Source: a virus
DNA length: 23,580 nucleotides
IMG/VR virus record: IMGVR_UViG_3300020020_000157
Span: 1-23,580 of that record
Direction: 5' to 3' (one strand)
Shown here: positions 1 to 6,584 of the stretch, piece after piece
Numbering within the stretch: the stretch's first letter is position 1
How the letters are laid out: each line of letters opens with the position of its first letter
Notes under the pieces: model-generated
The model's database searches: none
Told to the model about the DNA's origin: nothing
The model's input: the letters and a program-made list of their open reading frames with translations, nothing else
Position numbers and translations under genes: made by a program

Positions 1-407
1 TATTGCGTCGGCGCCTGGTAGATCTGCGCCTCGGTGGCCGTGGCGCCGTTGGCGATCTGCTGCTGAGCGGCGCCGACCGCCTTCTCCCGGTCGGCAAGGT
101 TCCGGCGCATCACAACCAGACGCGCCTCGGTGGCCCTGATCGCTGCCTGCGTGTCGGGCGACGGCTGCTTCATGGCCACAACCTGCGCTGTCACAGCCTC
201 GATTTCGCTGCGGAAAGCGGCCGTCAACACGCCGTCGGTCTGCGTCTTGACCGCGGCGACCTCAAGGCGCGTGGCTTCGGCAACACTGGCGAGAGCGTCG
301 AGGCGCCGGTTCTGCTGCCCCTGCATCAACCACTGCCCGCCGACGCTGACCCCGGTCGCGGCGATGAGCGCAACCGCGGCGATGAGCGCGACCACGATCG
401 TGTCCAT
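1..407 (-). CDS. Membrane-anchored coiled-coil protein after endolysin, holin/DUF2746-like (partial)
   Basis: The frame opens with ATG at 407, sharing one base with the endolysin stop (TGATG), and stays open to the left edge, giving about 135 visible residues. The N-terminus is a hydrophobic helix (residues about 3-23, MDTIVVALIAAVALIAATG) with no charged residue after Asp2. A long Gln/Ala/Arg-rich region without Gly-Pro breaks follows and is predicted to be helical coiled coil. The last two bases before the edge are TA, so the next codon is a stop or Tyr. Known pattern: actinophage endolysins are often followed by small one-TM proteins annotated as holin-like or DUF2746. The lysis role is inferred from position and the single TM segment; no diagnostic holin motif is seen. 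It could also be a spanin-like or structural membrane protein. Confidence 0.6.
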   Translation of the reverse strand, partial: MDTIVVALIAAVALIAATGVSVGGQWLMQGQQNRRLDALASVAEATRLEVAAVKTQTDGVLTAAFRSEIEAVTAQVVAMKQPSPDTQAAIRATEARLVVMRRNLADREKAVGAAQQQIANGATATEAQIYQAPTQ

Positions 408-1321
408 CAGTCGGCTTGTTCGTCGAGCTGCTTGTCCACGCGCGCCTCAACAGCGTCCAACGACTCCTCCGACAGCGTCACCTCACCGACCACCGGCGCG
501 GCGGCCGGCGGGTACTCCACGCCCCACACGTCCGGGTCGCCGCTGGACGTGAACACGCCGCCCTGATTGGACAGGTTGCCCAGCAGCAGCGCCTGATGCG
601 CCTGGGCGTTGGTGATCGGGCCGTTTCCGGGGCCCGGGATGGACGCGTCGTCGACCCACTCGGCCCTGACCTTGCGTCGCAGCATGCCGTCACACAGCCA
701 CACCTGGGCAGGGTCGTCCGCATCGCTGAACCGAACCAGCATCTGAGCCATGTCGTTACCTCCGTCTGGGTTGACGCCATTGAGCAGGGCCATGAAGTAG
801 TCCCACGGGAAGTTTGGTCCCGGATCGGTGTGGCTCGTGACGCCGAACGCCAGGCGCAGGTCGTTGTGCGACGTGACACCCGGCCTAAACGCCTTGAGCT
901 CTGCGATCGACCGGCGCACGAGCGGAATGCCGTACCGGGCCGCGTCGGCACGGATGATGGGCGCGATCTGGCCGAGCATCGCCACGCCGAAATCGTCGAG
1001 CCACTGCTCGCGGGTCTGCGACGCGAAGCCCGCCAACTCCCAGTTGATCCCACGATTGTTGCCAGCGCGGTTGCCCACGGTGTACGCGGTGTCGGCCAGC
1101 CGCACGCACTGCACAACCGAGTTCGAGTCGGCGCAGTAGTGCGCGCTGACTACCCGATCATCAGGCAGAGTGGCGAAGTAGTTGGCTACGTTCTCGGCGG
1201 TGGTGGGGAGTTCGTGGGCTTCCATGTCGTGAATCACGACCCACAACGGCGGACCGTCGGGTCGGCCGGGCTGGTAGCGCTTGGCCTGCACGAACGGCAG
1301 CCCGGGGTGGTCTGTGCTCAT
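407..1321 (-). CDS. Endolysin, N-acetylmuramoyl-L-alanine amidase (Amidase_2 type)
   Basis: A 304-residue protein starting with ATG at 1321, overlapping the upstream stop (TAATG). Residues about 20-180 form an Amidase_2 zinc amidase domain: the strand WVVIHDME with His31, the central SAHYCAD strand (His61), the GVTSHNDLR motif (His152) and the family-typical HTDPGPNFPW (His164, Asp166). His31, His152 and Asp166 are the most likely zinc ligands. The enzyme would cut the bond between N-acetylmuramic acid and L-alanine of the host peptidoglycan at the end of infection. After residue about 190 comes a small region with a DPAQVWLCDG segment and an amphipathic acidic C-terminal helix. No LysM, PG_binding_1 or SH3b domain is recognisable. 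There is no signal peptide, so release should depend on a holin, perhaps the next gene. Confidence 0.92.
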   Translation of the reverse strand: MSTDHPGLPFVQAKRYQPGRPDGPPLWVVIHDMEAHELPTTAENVANYFATLPDDRVVSAHYCADSNSVVQCVRLADTAYTVGNRAGNNRGINWELAGFASQTREQWLDDFGVAMLGQIAPIIRADAARYGIPLVRRSIAELKAFRPGVTSHNDLRLAFGVTSHTDPGPNFPWDYFMALLNGVNPDGGNDMAQMLVRFSDADDPAQVWLCDGMLRRKVRAEWVDDASIPGPGNGPITNAQAHQALLLGNLSNQGGVFTSSGDPDVWGVEYPPAAAPVVGEVTLSEESLDAVEARVDKQLDEQAD

Positions 1322-1980
1322 TACGCACGCTCGCCGATGAGCTGGAAGGCGGTACCGGCCACGAAGTTGCCGGCGGTCGGCAGGAACGTCAGCGAGGTGT
1401 ACGGGCCGGCCGCGAGGAATACACCGCCACCATTCGCCAATACACGTAGAGAAACGTTGGCGATCGCCCTGAACAGGTAGTTGATTCCAGCGGTCGACAG
1501 GACCGAATCCCAGTTGGGGAAGTCGACTTCACCCACGGCGAAATAGCCCGCACCTGTGCCAGTACCGGGCGTGTAGCCGATGAACTGGGCAGTGTTGCCG
1601 GCTGTCGCAAAGGGAGTCTCGGTCGCGCCGTCCTGCTCGGTGAACGCGGTCCCATACACCGCTGCCGCCGATCCGTTGATCCGCATCAGCGTGGTTGTGT
1701 GTGAAGCGCCGGTGTCGCCCCGGGCCAGATATTCGACGTGCAGCGACCGCAGCGTCGTCGGGATACCGGAGAACGTGATCGACGGCTCAGCGCCGGTGCA
1801 GACGTGCCGGTCCCGGTAGGGTAGCCGTGCCGTGAGCAGCGCCTCCGCTGCGGCGAGGCGAGCGTCAAGCCCAGCCACCGTCGCCTCGGTGTCCAGCGCC
1901 AGATTCTCGCCGAGGATCGCGCCGTTGGGCGGGTCGGACAGGCCCTGGTAGCGCCAGGCGAAAACTGGGGTTGTCGCCAA
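1321..1980 (-). CDS. Fibre-like virion protein (tail tip or adsorption candidate)
   Basis: 219 residues. The start is TTG at 1980, chosen because an AGGAGG lies six to seven bases upstream on the minus strand and the gene ends in a TAATG overlap with the endolysin. Residues about 25-55 form a short helical stretch (TEATVAGLDARLAAAEALL) that could trimerise. The remainder is Gly/Thr/Ala-rich beta sequence of the type seen in actinophage fibre heads (LHVEYLARGDTG, then a LMRINGS strand, then LTFLPTAGNFVAG). It is the last structural gene before lysis and follows the baseplate genes, so a role at the tail tip is plausible, but no receptor or enzymatic motif is visible. The fibre assignment is inference from architecture and position. 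Confidence 0.55.
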   Translation of the reverse strand: MATTPVFAWRYQGLSDPPNGAILGENLALDTEATVAGLDARLAAAEALLTARLPYRDRHVCTGAEPSITFSGIPTTLRSLHVEYLARGDTGASHTTTLMRINGSAAAVYGTAFTEQDGATETPFATAGNTAQFIGYTPGTGTGAGYFAVGEVDFPNWDSVLSTAGINYLFRAIANVSLRVLANGGGVFLAAGPYTSLTFLPTAGNFVAGTAFQLIGERA

Positions 1981-1994
1981 CGGGTCCTCCTCGA

Positions 1995-2022
1995 TTAACC
2001 GATCGTGCTATTTCGATAGGTA
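1995..2022 (+). promoter_or_regulatory. Candidate plus-strand promoter for the metalloprotease gene
   Basis: The 67-bp gap between two divergent genes is AT-richer than its surroundings. It holds TTAACC (1995-2000), sixteen bases of spacer, then TAGGTA (2017-2022), a weak match to actinobacterial housekeeping -35/-10 elements (TTGAC and TAGGAT-like). Transcription would start just upstream of the GGGGGC Shine-Dalgarno-like run before ATG 2048. The lone plus-strand gene needs its own promoter, which is the main argument; the sequence match alone is poor. Confidence 0.25.
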
Positions 2023-2047
2023 GCGGTGGTCTGTCACGCTCGGGGGC

Positions 2048-2614
2048 ATGACCGCAACCCGGAGGTTCGTGGCACTCGTGCTGCTCGGCGCGCTCGTGGG
2101 TGGATGCTCAGCGGCCTCGGCTTCGCCCATCCCTCGGTCGCCGACAACGGTCACGCCGCTGCGCTACGTCGTGGCGGGAGACGCGGAGTTCCGATCCGAG
2201 GTGTGGGCGATCCTCGACGCGGGGTGGACGCCCGAGCTCGTCGTACTGGCCGAGAGCGGCCCAGTCGACTTCTTCATCTGGCTCGGCGATCCGGTCGAGA
2301 CGATTTCGCGGTGCGGCATTCCCGCATGCTCGGGCGGTAACGCGGTCGTGATCGACAAGGATCGGTGGTTCAACGGGCGCTACAACAAGCCGCCGGACAT
2401 GATCCCCGCCGTGTGGCGCCGGTTCGTCATCAACCATGAGGTCGGCCACCAGTTGGGTATCCCCGACGACGTCGGTCCGTGCAGCGTCATGAACCCGGAA
2501 GTCTGCACTGGCGTATGGCCGATCATGCCCGACGATTACGTACGGGCATGGGCGCGAGACAATCTCGCCGCCCCCCGGTGGCCGAACGGGAACGTTGGCA
2601 ACGCTAAAGCTTGA
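2048..2614 (+). CDS. Secreted lipoprotein zinc metalloprotease, DUF3152-like (opposite-strand moron)
   Basis: 188 residues, the only plus-strand gene recognised. Start ATG 2048 is preceded by GGGGG four to five bases upstream. The N-terminus is a classical lipoprotein signal: TRR, a hydrophobic core (FVALVLLGALVGG) and lipobox VGGC with Cys20 as acylation site, so the mature protein should be tethered outside the membrane of the expressing cell. The zincin helix is NHEVGHQLGIPD (His130, Glu131, His134, Gly137, Asp140), followed by a Met-turn-like CSVMNP (Met148). The region before it (C89...C94, VVIDKDRW, RRFVINHEVGH) resembles DUF3152 proteins of actinomycetes. The third ligand position is Asp rather than the usual His, as in snapalysin (M7). 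It overlaps the 3' end of the convergent tail gene by 11 bases. Likely a lysogenic-conversion or virion-independent gene; substrate unknown. Confidence 0.85.
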   Translation: MTATRRFVALVLLGALVGGCSAASASPIPRSPTTVTPLRYVVAGDAEFRSEVWAILDAGWTPELVVLAESGPVDFFIWLGDPVETISRCGIPACSGGNAVVIDKDRWFNGRYNKPPDMIPAVWRRFVINHEVGHQLGIPDDVGPCSVMNPEVCTGVWPIMPDDYVRAWARDNLAAPRWPNGNVGNAKA

Positions 2615-3347
2615 AAACGGTCAGCGTGCGACGGTGGAAGTCGACGTTGGCTGAGGCCCCGGCCAGCGTGCGGTACTTCATCGTGATGGTCGTGTCGCCG
2701 GGCGTGAGGCCACCGAATACTGCCTGAGTGGTCGTCGACGTAACCAACACCGGCGTGTTTGTGCCGGCAGACGTAGAGAGAGTCAGAGTGTTCGAACCGA
2801 CGAGCGGGTCGACCGCCTCGCTCGGCGATCGCGTGTTAGCCCCCGCGAACTCGACGTCGAACCGACCGCCGTGCGTCGTCGTGGCGGCGGTGGCGGCGAT
2901 CCACTGGATCTGTGCGGTCGCGATGATCAGGATCCGCCCGCTAGGACCTACCGGCACCGTCACCCGCGGCCCCACCGTGGCGAGGTCGGTGTAGGTCGCG
3001 CTACCCGTGGCCTCGCCGGCGAGGATGAAGTCGGTGTAGATCTGGCTGTTAAGCAGCGACACCGCATCTGTCGCGTCAGCCGTGTTGGGGATCACGATCC
3101 GGCCGTCGATATACATGGTCTTCGCCGGCCCACCGACGGACATGATGCCAACCACGGCACCGGGCACCAGCAGCGTCATTTCGCCGACGCCCTTTAGGGG
3201 AAGATTCGCCAGCACCGTCCCGCCGACCAGCACCGTGTTCTCGAGCGTGACCTGGTCGAAGGTGACGATCACACCCTGACGGAAGCGCACGTCCTGGCTC
3301 GGCGGCTCGGGCGCGGCGGCGAACAGATCGGCTAGGTCGTCGTTCAA
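2604..3347 (-). CDS. Baseplate-like tail protein with N-terminal OB-fold and C-terminal fibre domain
   Basis: 247 residues, TTG start at 3347 directly after the TAG of the upstream gene, with a GGGGGTG run a few bases before it. Residues about 18-80 (RQGVIVTFD, TVLVGGTVLANLPL, TLLVPGAVVGIMSVGG) match the short barrel that opens many actinophage tail-tip proteins, where a gpV/gp5-like OB fold sits at the tail end. Residues about 100-247 are a Thr/Ser/Ala-rich beta domain (GRILIIATAQIQW, GGLTPGDTTITMKYR) resembling fibre or jelly-roll heads. It probably builds the tail tip with the DUF5047-like protein encoded immediately upstream. Its 3' end overlaps the convergent metalloprotease gene by 11 bases. 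Family is assigned by pattern only. Confidence 0.6.
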   Translation of the reverse strand: MNDDLADLFAAAPEPPSQDVRFRQGVIVTFDQVTLENTVLVGGTVLANLPLKGVGEMTLLVPGAVVGIMSVGGPAKTMYIDGRIVIPNTADATDAVSLLNSQIYTDFILAGEATGSATYTDLATVGPRVTVPVGPSGRILIIATAQIQWIAATAATTTHGGRFDVEFAGANTRSPSEAVDPLVGSNTLTLSTSAGTNTPVLVTSTTTQAVFGGLTPGDTTITMKYRTLAGASANVDFHRRTLTVFKL

Positions 3348-4481
3348 CTAGGACACCCCCAGCAACACGACAGTCTGTTCCCTCGTCGTCGCCGTCATTG
3401 GCGCCGAGGCGACCAGCGGGATCGTGATGCGCTCGATGATGTGCTTCTCGACGCCGTGGCGGTTGCTGTAACGGATCCGGATCGGATCCCACGGCTCCAA
3501 CGCCGGGTTCGGCACCGCCGTGAAGTCGACCGAGTACGGCAGGCCCAATTGCTTACGCAGCATCGAACTCGCCGCAGACGCGGCCTGGGTGTCGTTGGTT
3601 ATGAACGGCGAACTGAAGAACCGCGGCACCGGACCGAACGCGCCGTGAAAGTACGTCGGCGACAGCGGGTTGTTATCGACCACCACCGCACGTGCCGGCG
3701 TCTGCGTGTCGGTCGCCTCCCCGAACGCGACCACCGCGTTGTACACCCGATCACGGGTCAACTGCCGCGCCATCGAGACGAGCACCCCGCCCTGGCCGGA
3801 GTCCACATCGAACACCGGAGAGTCGGTGGTGGGCTGCTCGCGGATGACGAGGATGCCGCGGTGGTCCCAGTACCAGATCTTCCCTAGCGACGTAACGAGG
3901 TCGTTGAGGAAGCCGTAGCGGTCCTCTTCGGCGATCAGGTCCCGGCCGAGCGTGTCGGTGTCCCCGCCGTCGGTCCATTCGATCGTCGCCGACGGCCAAA
4001 CCTCGGTGACGAGTTCTTCGACCACGCTGCCGTACGTTCGCGCCGCGAGGAACTGCACCGGGGCCAGGAGTCTGCCGTCGACCAGGCCAGCCATCCGGTC
4101 CTTGCCGACGATACGGATAGGGCCGTCTGGTGCCGAGTCCTGGGCCGGGCCTTGGATTCGGTAGTAGCCGAGACTTACCCACTCGGTGGTGCCGTTACCA
4201 AAGATCACGGCTCGACGAACGAAGACCTCGTTGCCGTACGGAGCCAAGGTCAGGTTCCCGTGCGTGGGCCACATCGCGGTGCCGTTGGTGACCAGGTCCA
4301 ACGTCGCGCGCACATCCGAGTGGGCGTCGGCGATGACGTCGCCGGAGAGGATCGGGATCTCGATGCCGTCCGGGTCGGTGCCCGTGGCGAACTGGGTAAC
4401 CACCCGGGCGTCGGCCGTCATCGTGTGGGAGCCGCGCAATGTGCGCAAAAAGGCGTCAGACACGGGGCGGATTGGACTCAC
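3348..4481 (-). CDS. Minor tail protein, DUF5047-like (tail-tip hub candidate)
   Basis: 377 residues with GTG start at 4481, preceded by GCGAGGCG as ribosome binding site. The opening (VSDAFLRTLRGSHTM) matches the start of DUF5047 proteins of actinobacteriophages. The body reads like a tail-hub fold: ILSGDVIADAHSDVRATLDL, then EWVSLGYYRIQGP, then RIVGKDRMAGLVDGRL, and a later VYNAVVAFGEA segment that recalls gpD/gp27-type hub domains. Such proteins cap the tail tube and hold the fibres. It would normally be translated right after the 5147-6094 gene, but an HNH endonuclege gene lies between them. It abuts the next tail gene without a gap. Confidence 0.72.
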   Translation of the reverse strand: MSPIRPVSDAFLRTLRGSHTMTADARVVTQFATGTDPDGIEIPILSGDVIADAHSDVRATLDLVTNGTAMWPTHGNLTLAPYGNEVFVRRAVIFGNGTTEWVSLGYYRIQGPAQDSAPDGPIRIVGKDRMAGLVDGRLLAPVQFLAARTYGSVVEELVTEVWPSATIEWTDGGDTDTLGRDLIAEEDRYGFLNDLVTSLGKIWYWDHRGILVIREQPTTDSPVFDVDSGQGGVLVSMARQLTRDRVYNAVVAFGEATDTQTPARAVVVDNNPLSPTYFHGAFGPVPRFFSSPFITNDTQAASAASSMLRKQLGLPYSVDFTAVPNPALEPWDPIRIRYSNRHGVEKHIIERITIPLVASAPMTATTREQTVVLLGVS

Positions 4482-4507
4482 CGCCTCGCATCAATTACAG
4501 AAGTCGC

Positions 4508-5056
4508 TCAGGCCCCGCCGCCGTGCAGTCGTTGACCCGCCCCGTCGAAGCGCCAATGGCACGAGACACAAAGCGGGATGTAGTGATCTGGTTTCAGGCT
4601 GTACCTACATCCCCGCCTGTCAACCAGATCCTGCGGATCCGCCTTGTCGTAAGCCCAGTGCGCGGCCCGCTCACCGCAATGGAGACAAGCGTGTCCTCTG
4701 ACCGGACCATGACGAGCCGCCGCACGGCGATGGGCGGCGGTGTACCCCGCGGACCCACCCTTCCATCGCGGATGACTCTCGGCCGGAGACCCGGCAATCC
4801 ACCCGCCGTGATCAACGTGATTTGGGTCCCCGTGCTTATACCACCGCTGGTAGTGCATGATGCAGTAACCGCTACTGCGATGCTTGCGTTCGCAGCCAGG
4901 AACCGCACAGGGGGGACGACCGGTCTTTATCGGGGCCGTGCCGACGCTCCCGGTTTTGCGCCAACGGCGGTAGTGAGCATCGCAGAGTTGTGCTGGCGTG
5001 CAGACCACAATGCGCCGATCGCAGCCGTCAACAGAACAGGTTCGGGTAGCCTGCAT
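4508..5056 (-). CDS. Free-standing HNH homing endonuclease with two zinc knuckles
   Basis: 182 residues, ATG start at 5056 with AAGGGG seven bases upstream. Two tandem N-terminal knuckles each have a CxxxxC...CxxHY pattern: Cys7, Cys12, Cys25, His28, and Cys50, Cys55, Cys65, His68, each followed by RW..(T/H)G. These are typical DNA-contacting modules of phage HNH enzymes. The C-terminal part carries CLHC (124-127), AHWAYDKADP, then SLKPDHYIPLCVSCHWRF with Asp157-His158, Cys163/Cys166 and His167, a treble-clef HNH site. It should nick or cut DNA at an allele lacking the insertion. It lies between two intact tail genes, so it is free-standing and not inside an intron or intein. Its basic, Trp/Cys-rich composition differs from its neighbours. 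Confidence 0.88.
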   Translation of the reverse strand: MQATRTCSVDGCDRRIVVCTPAQLCDAHYRRWRKTGSVGTAPIKTGRPPCAVPGCERKHRSSGYCIMHYQRWYKHGDPNHVDHGGWIAGSPAESHPRWKGGSAGYTAAHRRAAARHGPVRGHACLHCGERAAHWAYDKADPQDLVDRRGCRYSLKPDHYIPLCVSCHWRFDGAGQRLHGGGA

Positions 5057-5095
5057 GGCTAGCCCCTTCCTCGCCTAGATCGAGTGAGCGGGTTA

Positions 5096-5129
5096 GAGGC
5101 CACTTGGGGTTCGCGCCCCGGGCGGCCTC
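5096..5129. promoter_or_regulatory. Imperfect hairpin between tail gene and HNH gene
   Basis: GAGGCC at 5096-5101 pairs with GGCCTC at 5124-5129. Inside, GGGG (5106-5109) pairs with CCCC (5116-5119) around the six-base loop TTCGCG; on the plus strand two further G-U pairs make the stem nearly continuous. It lies 17 bases past the stop of the 5147-6094 gene and about 40 bases before the HNH start. No T-tract follows on the minus strand, so it is not a classical terminator; a role in RNA processing or in limiting HNH expression is inference. Confidence 0.5.
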
Positions 5130-5146
5130 GCCTATTCTTCCATGAA

Positions 5147-6094
5147 CTAAGGGACGATCACCTCGTCGGACGACCCGACTAGCTCCAGCAATAAGCTCCA
5201 GCTGCTGTGCGCCGCAATCACGTCGGTCCATGAGCCGAACGTATTGATGACCGTCTGCCAACTCGACGTGGCACCAACCACATCCGGGCCGGGCGCGGCC
5301 ACTTCGACCACGGGGATGCTGGTGAACCGCATCGGGTCCGGCGGTATCGGATACTCAACCGCCGTGCGACCGGCGTAGAGGAACACGCCGCCGGTGGGGA
5401 TGACAGACCCGGGTGGCACGTGCAGGAACAGGATGTCGCCGCCGGCTAGCAGCAGGTCCAGGTCGGTGCCGGCGTCGTCGGTGTTGGTGCGCACCTTGAG
5501 CGTGTACTGCTTGGACCCGCGTACGTCGGTGACCGCGACCGGAAGGGACCGGCCCACCACGGGGAATGCGCCACCGCGTTCTGGCCGTTCGAAGCGGAAC
5601 GTGTCACCCAGCGGCGTCGAGATGGTCAGGTTCAGGAACGGCCGGGCCACCGACTTGAGCCATATCGCAGTGAGGGTGGGTGTGATGTCCGCGATCTCGG
5701 ACTGCCCGAACGGCACCAATGTGCGCAGCCGGTAGTAGTTGACCACGTTGGGGGCGAACTCGTAGTCGCTCAGGCTGAACGTGCCACCGGCGACGGAGAT
5801 TGTGTCGCCGCCGCGGACCGTGGTCCAGTTGATCTGGTTGGTGGACCGTTCGACCGTGGCGAGGGTGAACACGTCCATGCCGGTGGCCGTGATGCGCACC
5901 CGCGACAGCACCGGGTCGTAGACGAGGGTGAGAGCAATATCGGCGTTGAGCGGCGACGACGACCGGCCCCACAGGTCACCCTCAACCAACTCGGTAAGGA
6001 CGAGGATCCGGCTGAGTGCGCCGATGGCGGCGGTGGAGGCCGCGGCGCCGCCCGGAACCCAGGCGGCGACGTCATCGTCCACCAGGACGGGCAT
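5147..6094 (-). CDS. Minor tail protein (distal tail/baseplate candidate)
   Basis: 315 residues; ATG 6094 overlaps the upstream stop (TGATG). Residues about 60-130 look like an FN3/beta-sandwich domain (TLATVERSTNQINWTTV, VVNYYRLRTLVPFG). Residues about 150-250 (LNLTISTPLGDTFRFERP, KQYTLKVRTNTDDAGTDLDLLL, ILFLHVPPG) resemble a Dit-like belt seen in actinophage minor tail proteins. The C-terminus has two Trp repeats (SSWQTVINTFGSWTDV and HSSWSLLLEL). It lies two genes downstream of the tape measure, where distal tail proteins are usually encoded, and it precedes the DUF5047-like protein apart from the HNH insertion. Tail-tip function is inferred from order and fold pattern. Confidence 0.6.
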   Translation of the reverse strand: MPVLVDDDVAAWVPGGAAASTAAIGALSRILVLTELVEGDLWGRSSSPLNADIALTLVYDPVLSRVRITATGMDVFTLATVERSTNQINWTTVRGGDTISVAGGTFSLSDYEFAPNVVNYYRLRTLVPFGQSEIADITPTLTAIWLKSVARPFLNLTISTPLGDTFRFERPERGGAFPVVGRSLPVAVTDVRGSKQYTLKVRTNTDDAGTDLDLLLAGGDILFLHVPPGSVIPTGGVFLYAGRTAVEYPIPPDPMRFTSIPVVEVAAPGPDVVGATSSWQTVINTFGSWTDVIAAHSSWSLLLELVGSSDEVIVP

Positions 6095-6564
6095 CAGGCC
6101 TTCTCGAAGTCCATACTGGCCCGCACGTTGACCGCGTTCGTGGGGGCGGTGCAGCGGATGACGAACCCCTCAGCGAATGCCGAGTCCGGTGTCCGGTCGC
6201 GGGGGAAGTTCGCCACCACAAGCCCGCCGATGGGGGTGAGCAGAAACTCCCTGAACACGGTGAGCACTGTCGGCTCGGCCGTCCACGTCTTCCCGGCGGT
6301 CATGCCCGATGCCACGGCCCGGCCGTAGTTGGTGCGGATCGTGGTGGTGGTCGAGTTGGTGCCCGGCGAGTTGGTGGCCCACGTCGCGTAGCAGAGTTCG
6401 ACGAGAACGGCCTTGTCGCTGGCGGTCACGCCGTCGAAGCCGATGGCGTAGCCGATCCAGTCCATCCCGAACGCGGCGTTGGCCTTGACGCCGATGATGG
6501 TCTTGACCGTCGCCCCGACTAGCGCCACCGCGCCCTCTGTCGTGCAGCTGTAACCGGTCTTCAT
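6094..6564 (-). CDS. Small beta-rich virion protein, paralogue of the 12924-13415 product
   Basis: 156 residues; ATG 6564 follows AGAGGGG at about seven bases. No enzymatic motif. The sequence is a run of beta strands (GATVKTIIGVKA, MDWIGYAIGFDGVTASDKAVLVELCYATWA) and a C-terminal strand set (TVFREFLLTP, EGFVIRCTAP, NVRASMDFEKA). The first half follows the same pattern as the product of 12924-13415 (VKT-hydrophobic-hydrophobic, then an aromatic-rich strand, F-x-G, then a Met/Leu strand), so the two look homologous although one lies in the tail module and the other in the head-side block. It lies directly after the tape measure and is coupled to the next tail gene. Likely a small decoration or fibre protein; exact location in the virion unknown. 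Confidence 0.5.
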   Translation of the reverse strand: MKTGYSCTTEGAVALVGATVKTIIGVKANAAFGMDWIGYAIGFDGVTASDKAVLVELCYATWATNSPGTNSTTTTIRTNYGRAVASGMTAGKTWTAEPTVLTVFREFLLTPIGGLVVANFPRDRTPDSAFAEGFVIRCTAPTNAVNVRASMDFEKA

Positions 6565-6584
6565 GGATATCCCCTCTTGGTTTG

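Noticed and set aside
416-1480. Plus-strand open frame of 354 codons
   Set aside because: Antisense to the well-supported endolysin; Arg/His/Val-rich shadow composition and no motif.
2600-2620. Bidirectional terminator at the convergent gene ends
   Set aside because: The two genes overlap by 11 bases and I see no stem with a T-tract there.
5096-5129. Possible tRNA or T-arm (GGTTCGCGCC)
   Set aside because: No cloverleaf: no acceptor, D or anticodon arm of proper length around it.
4482-5146. Group I intron or intein around the HNH gene
   Set aside because: Both flanking tail genes are complete with their own starts and stops, so nothing is interrupted.
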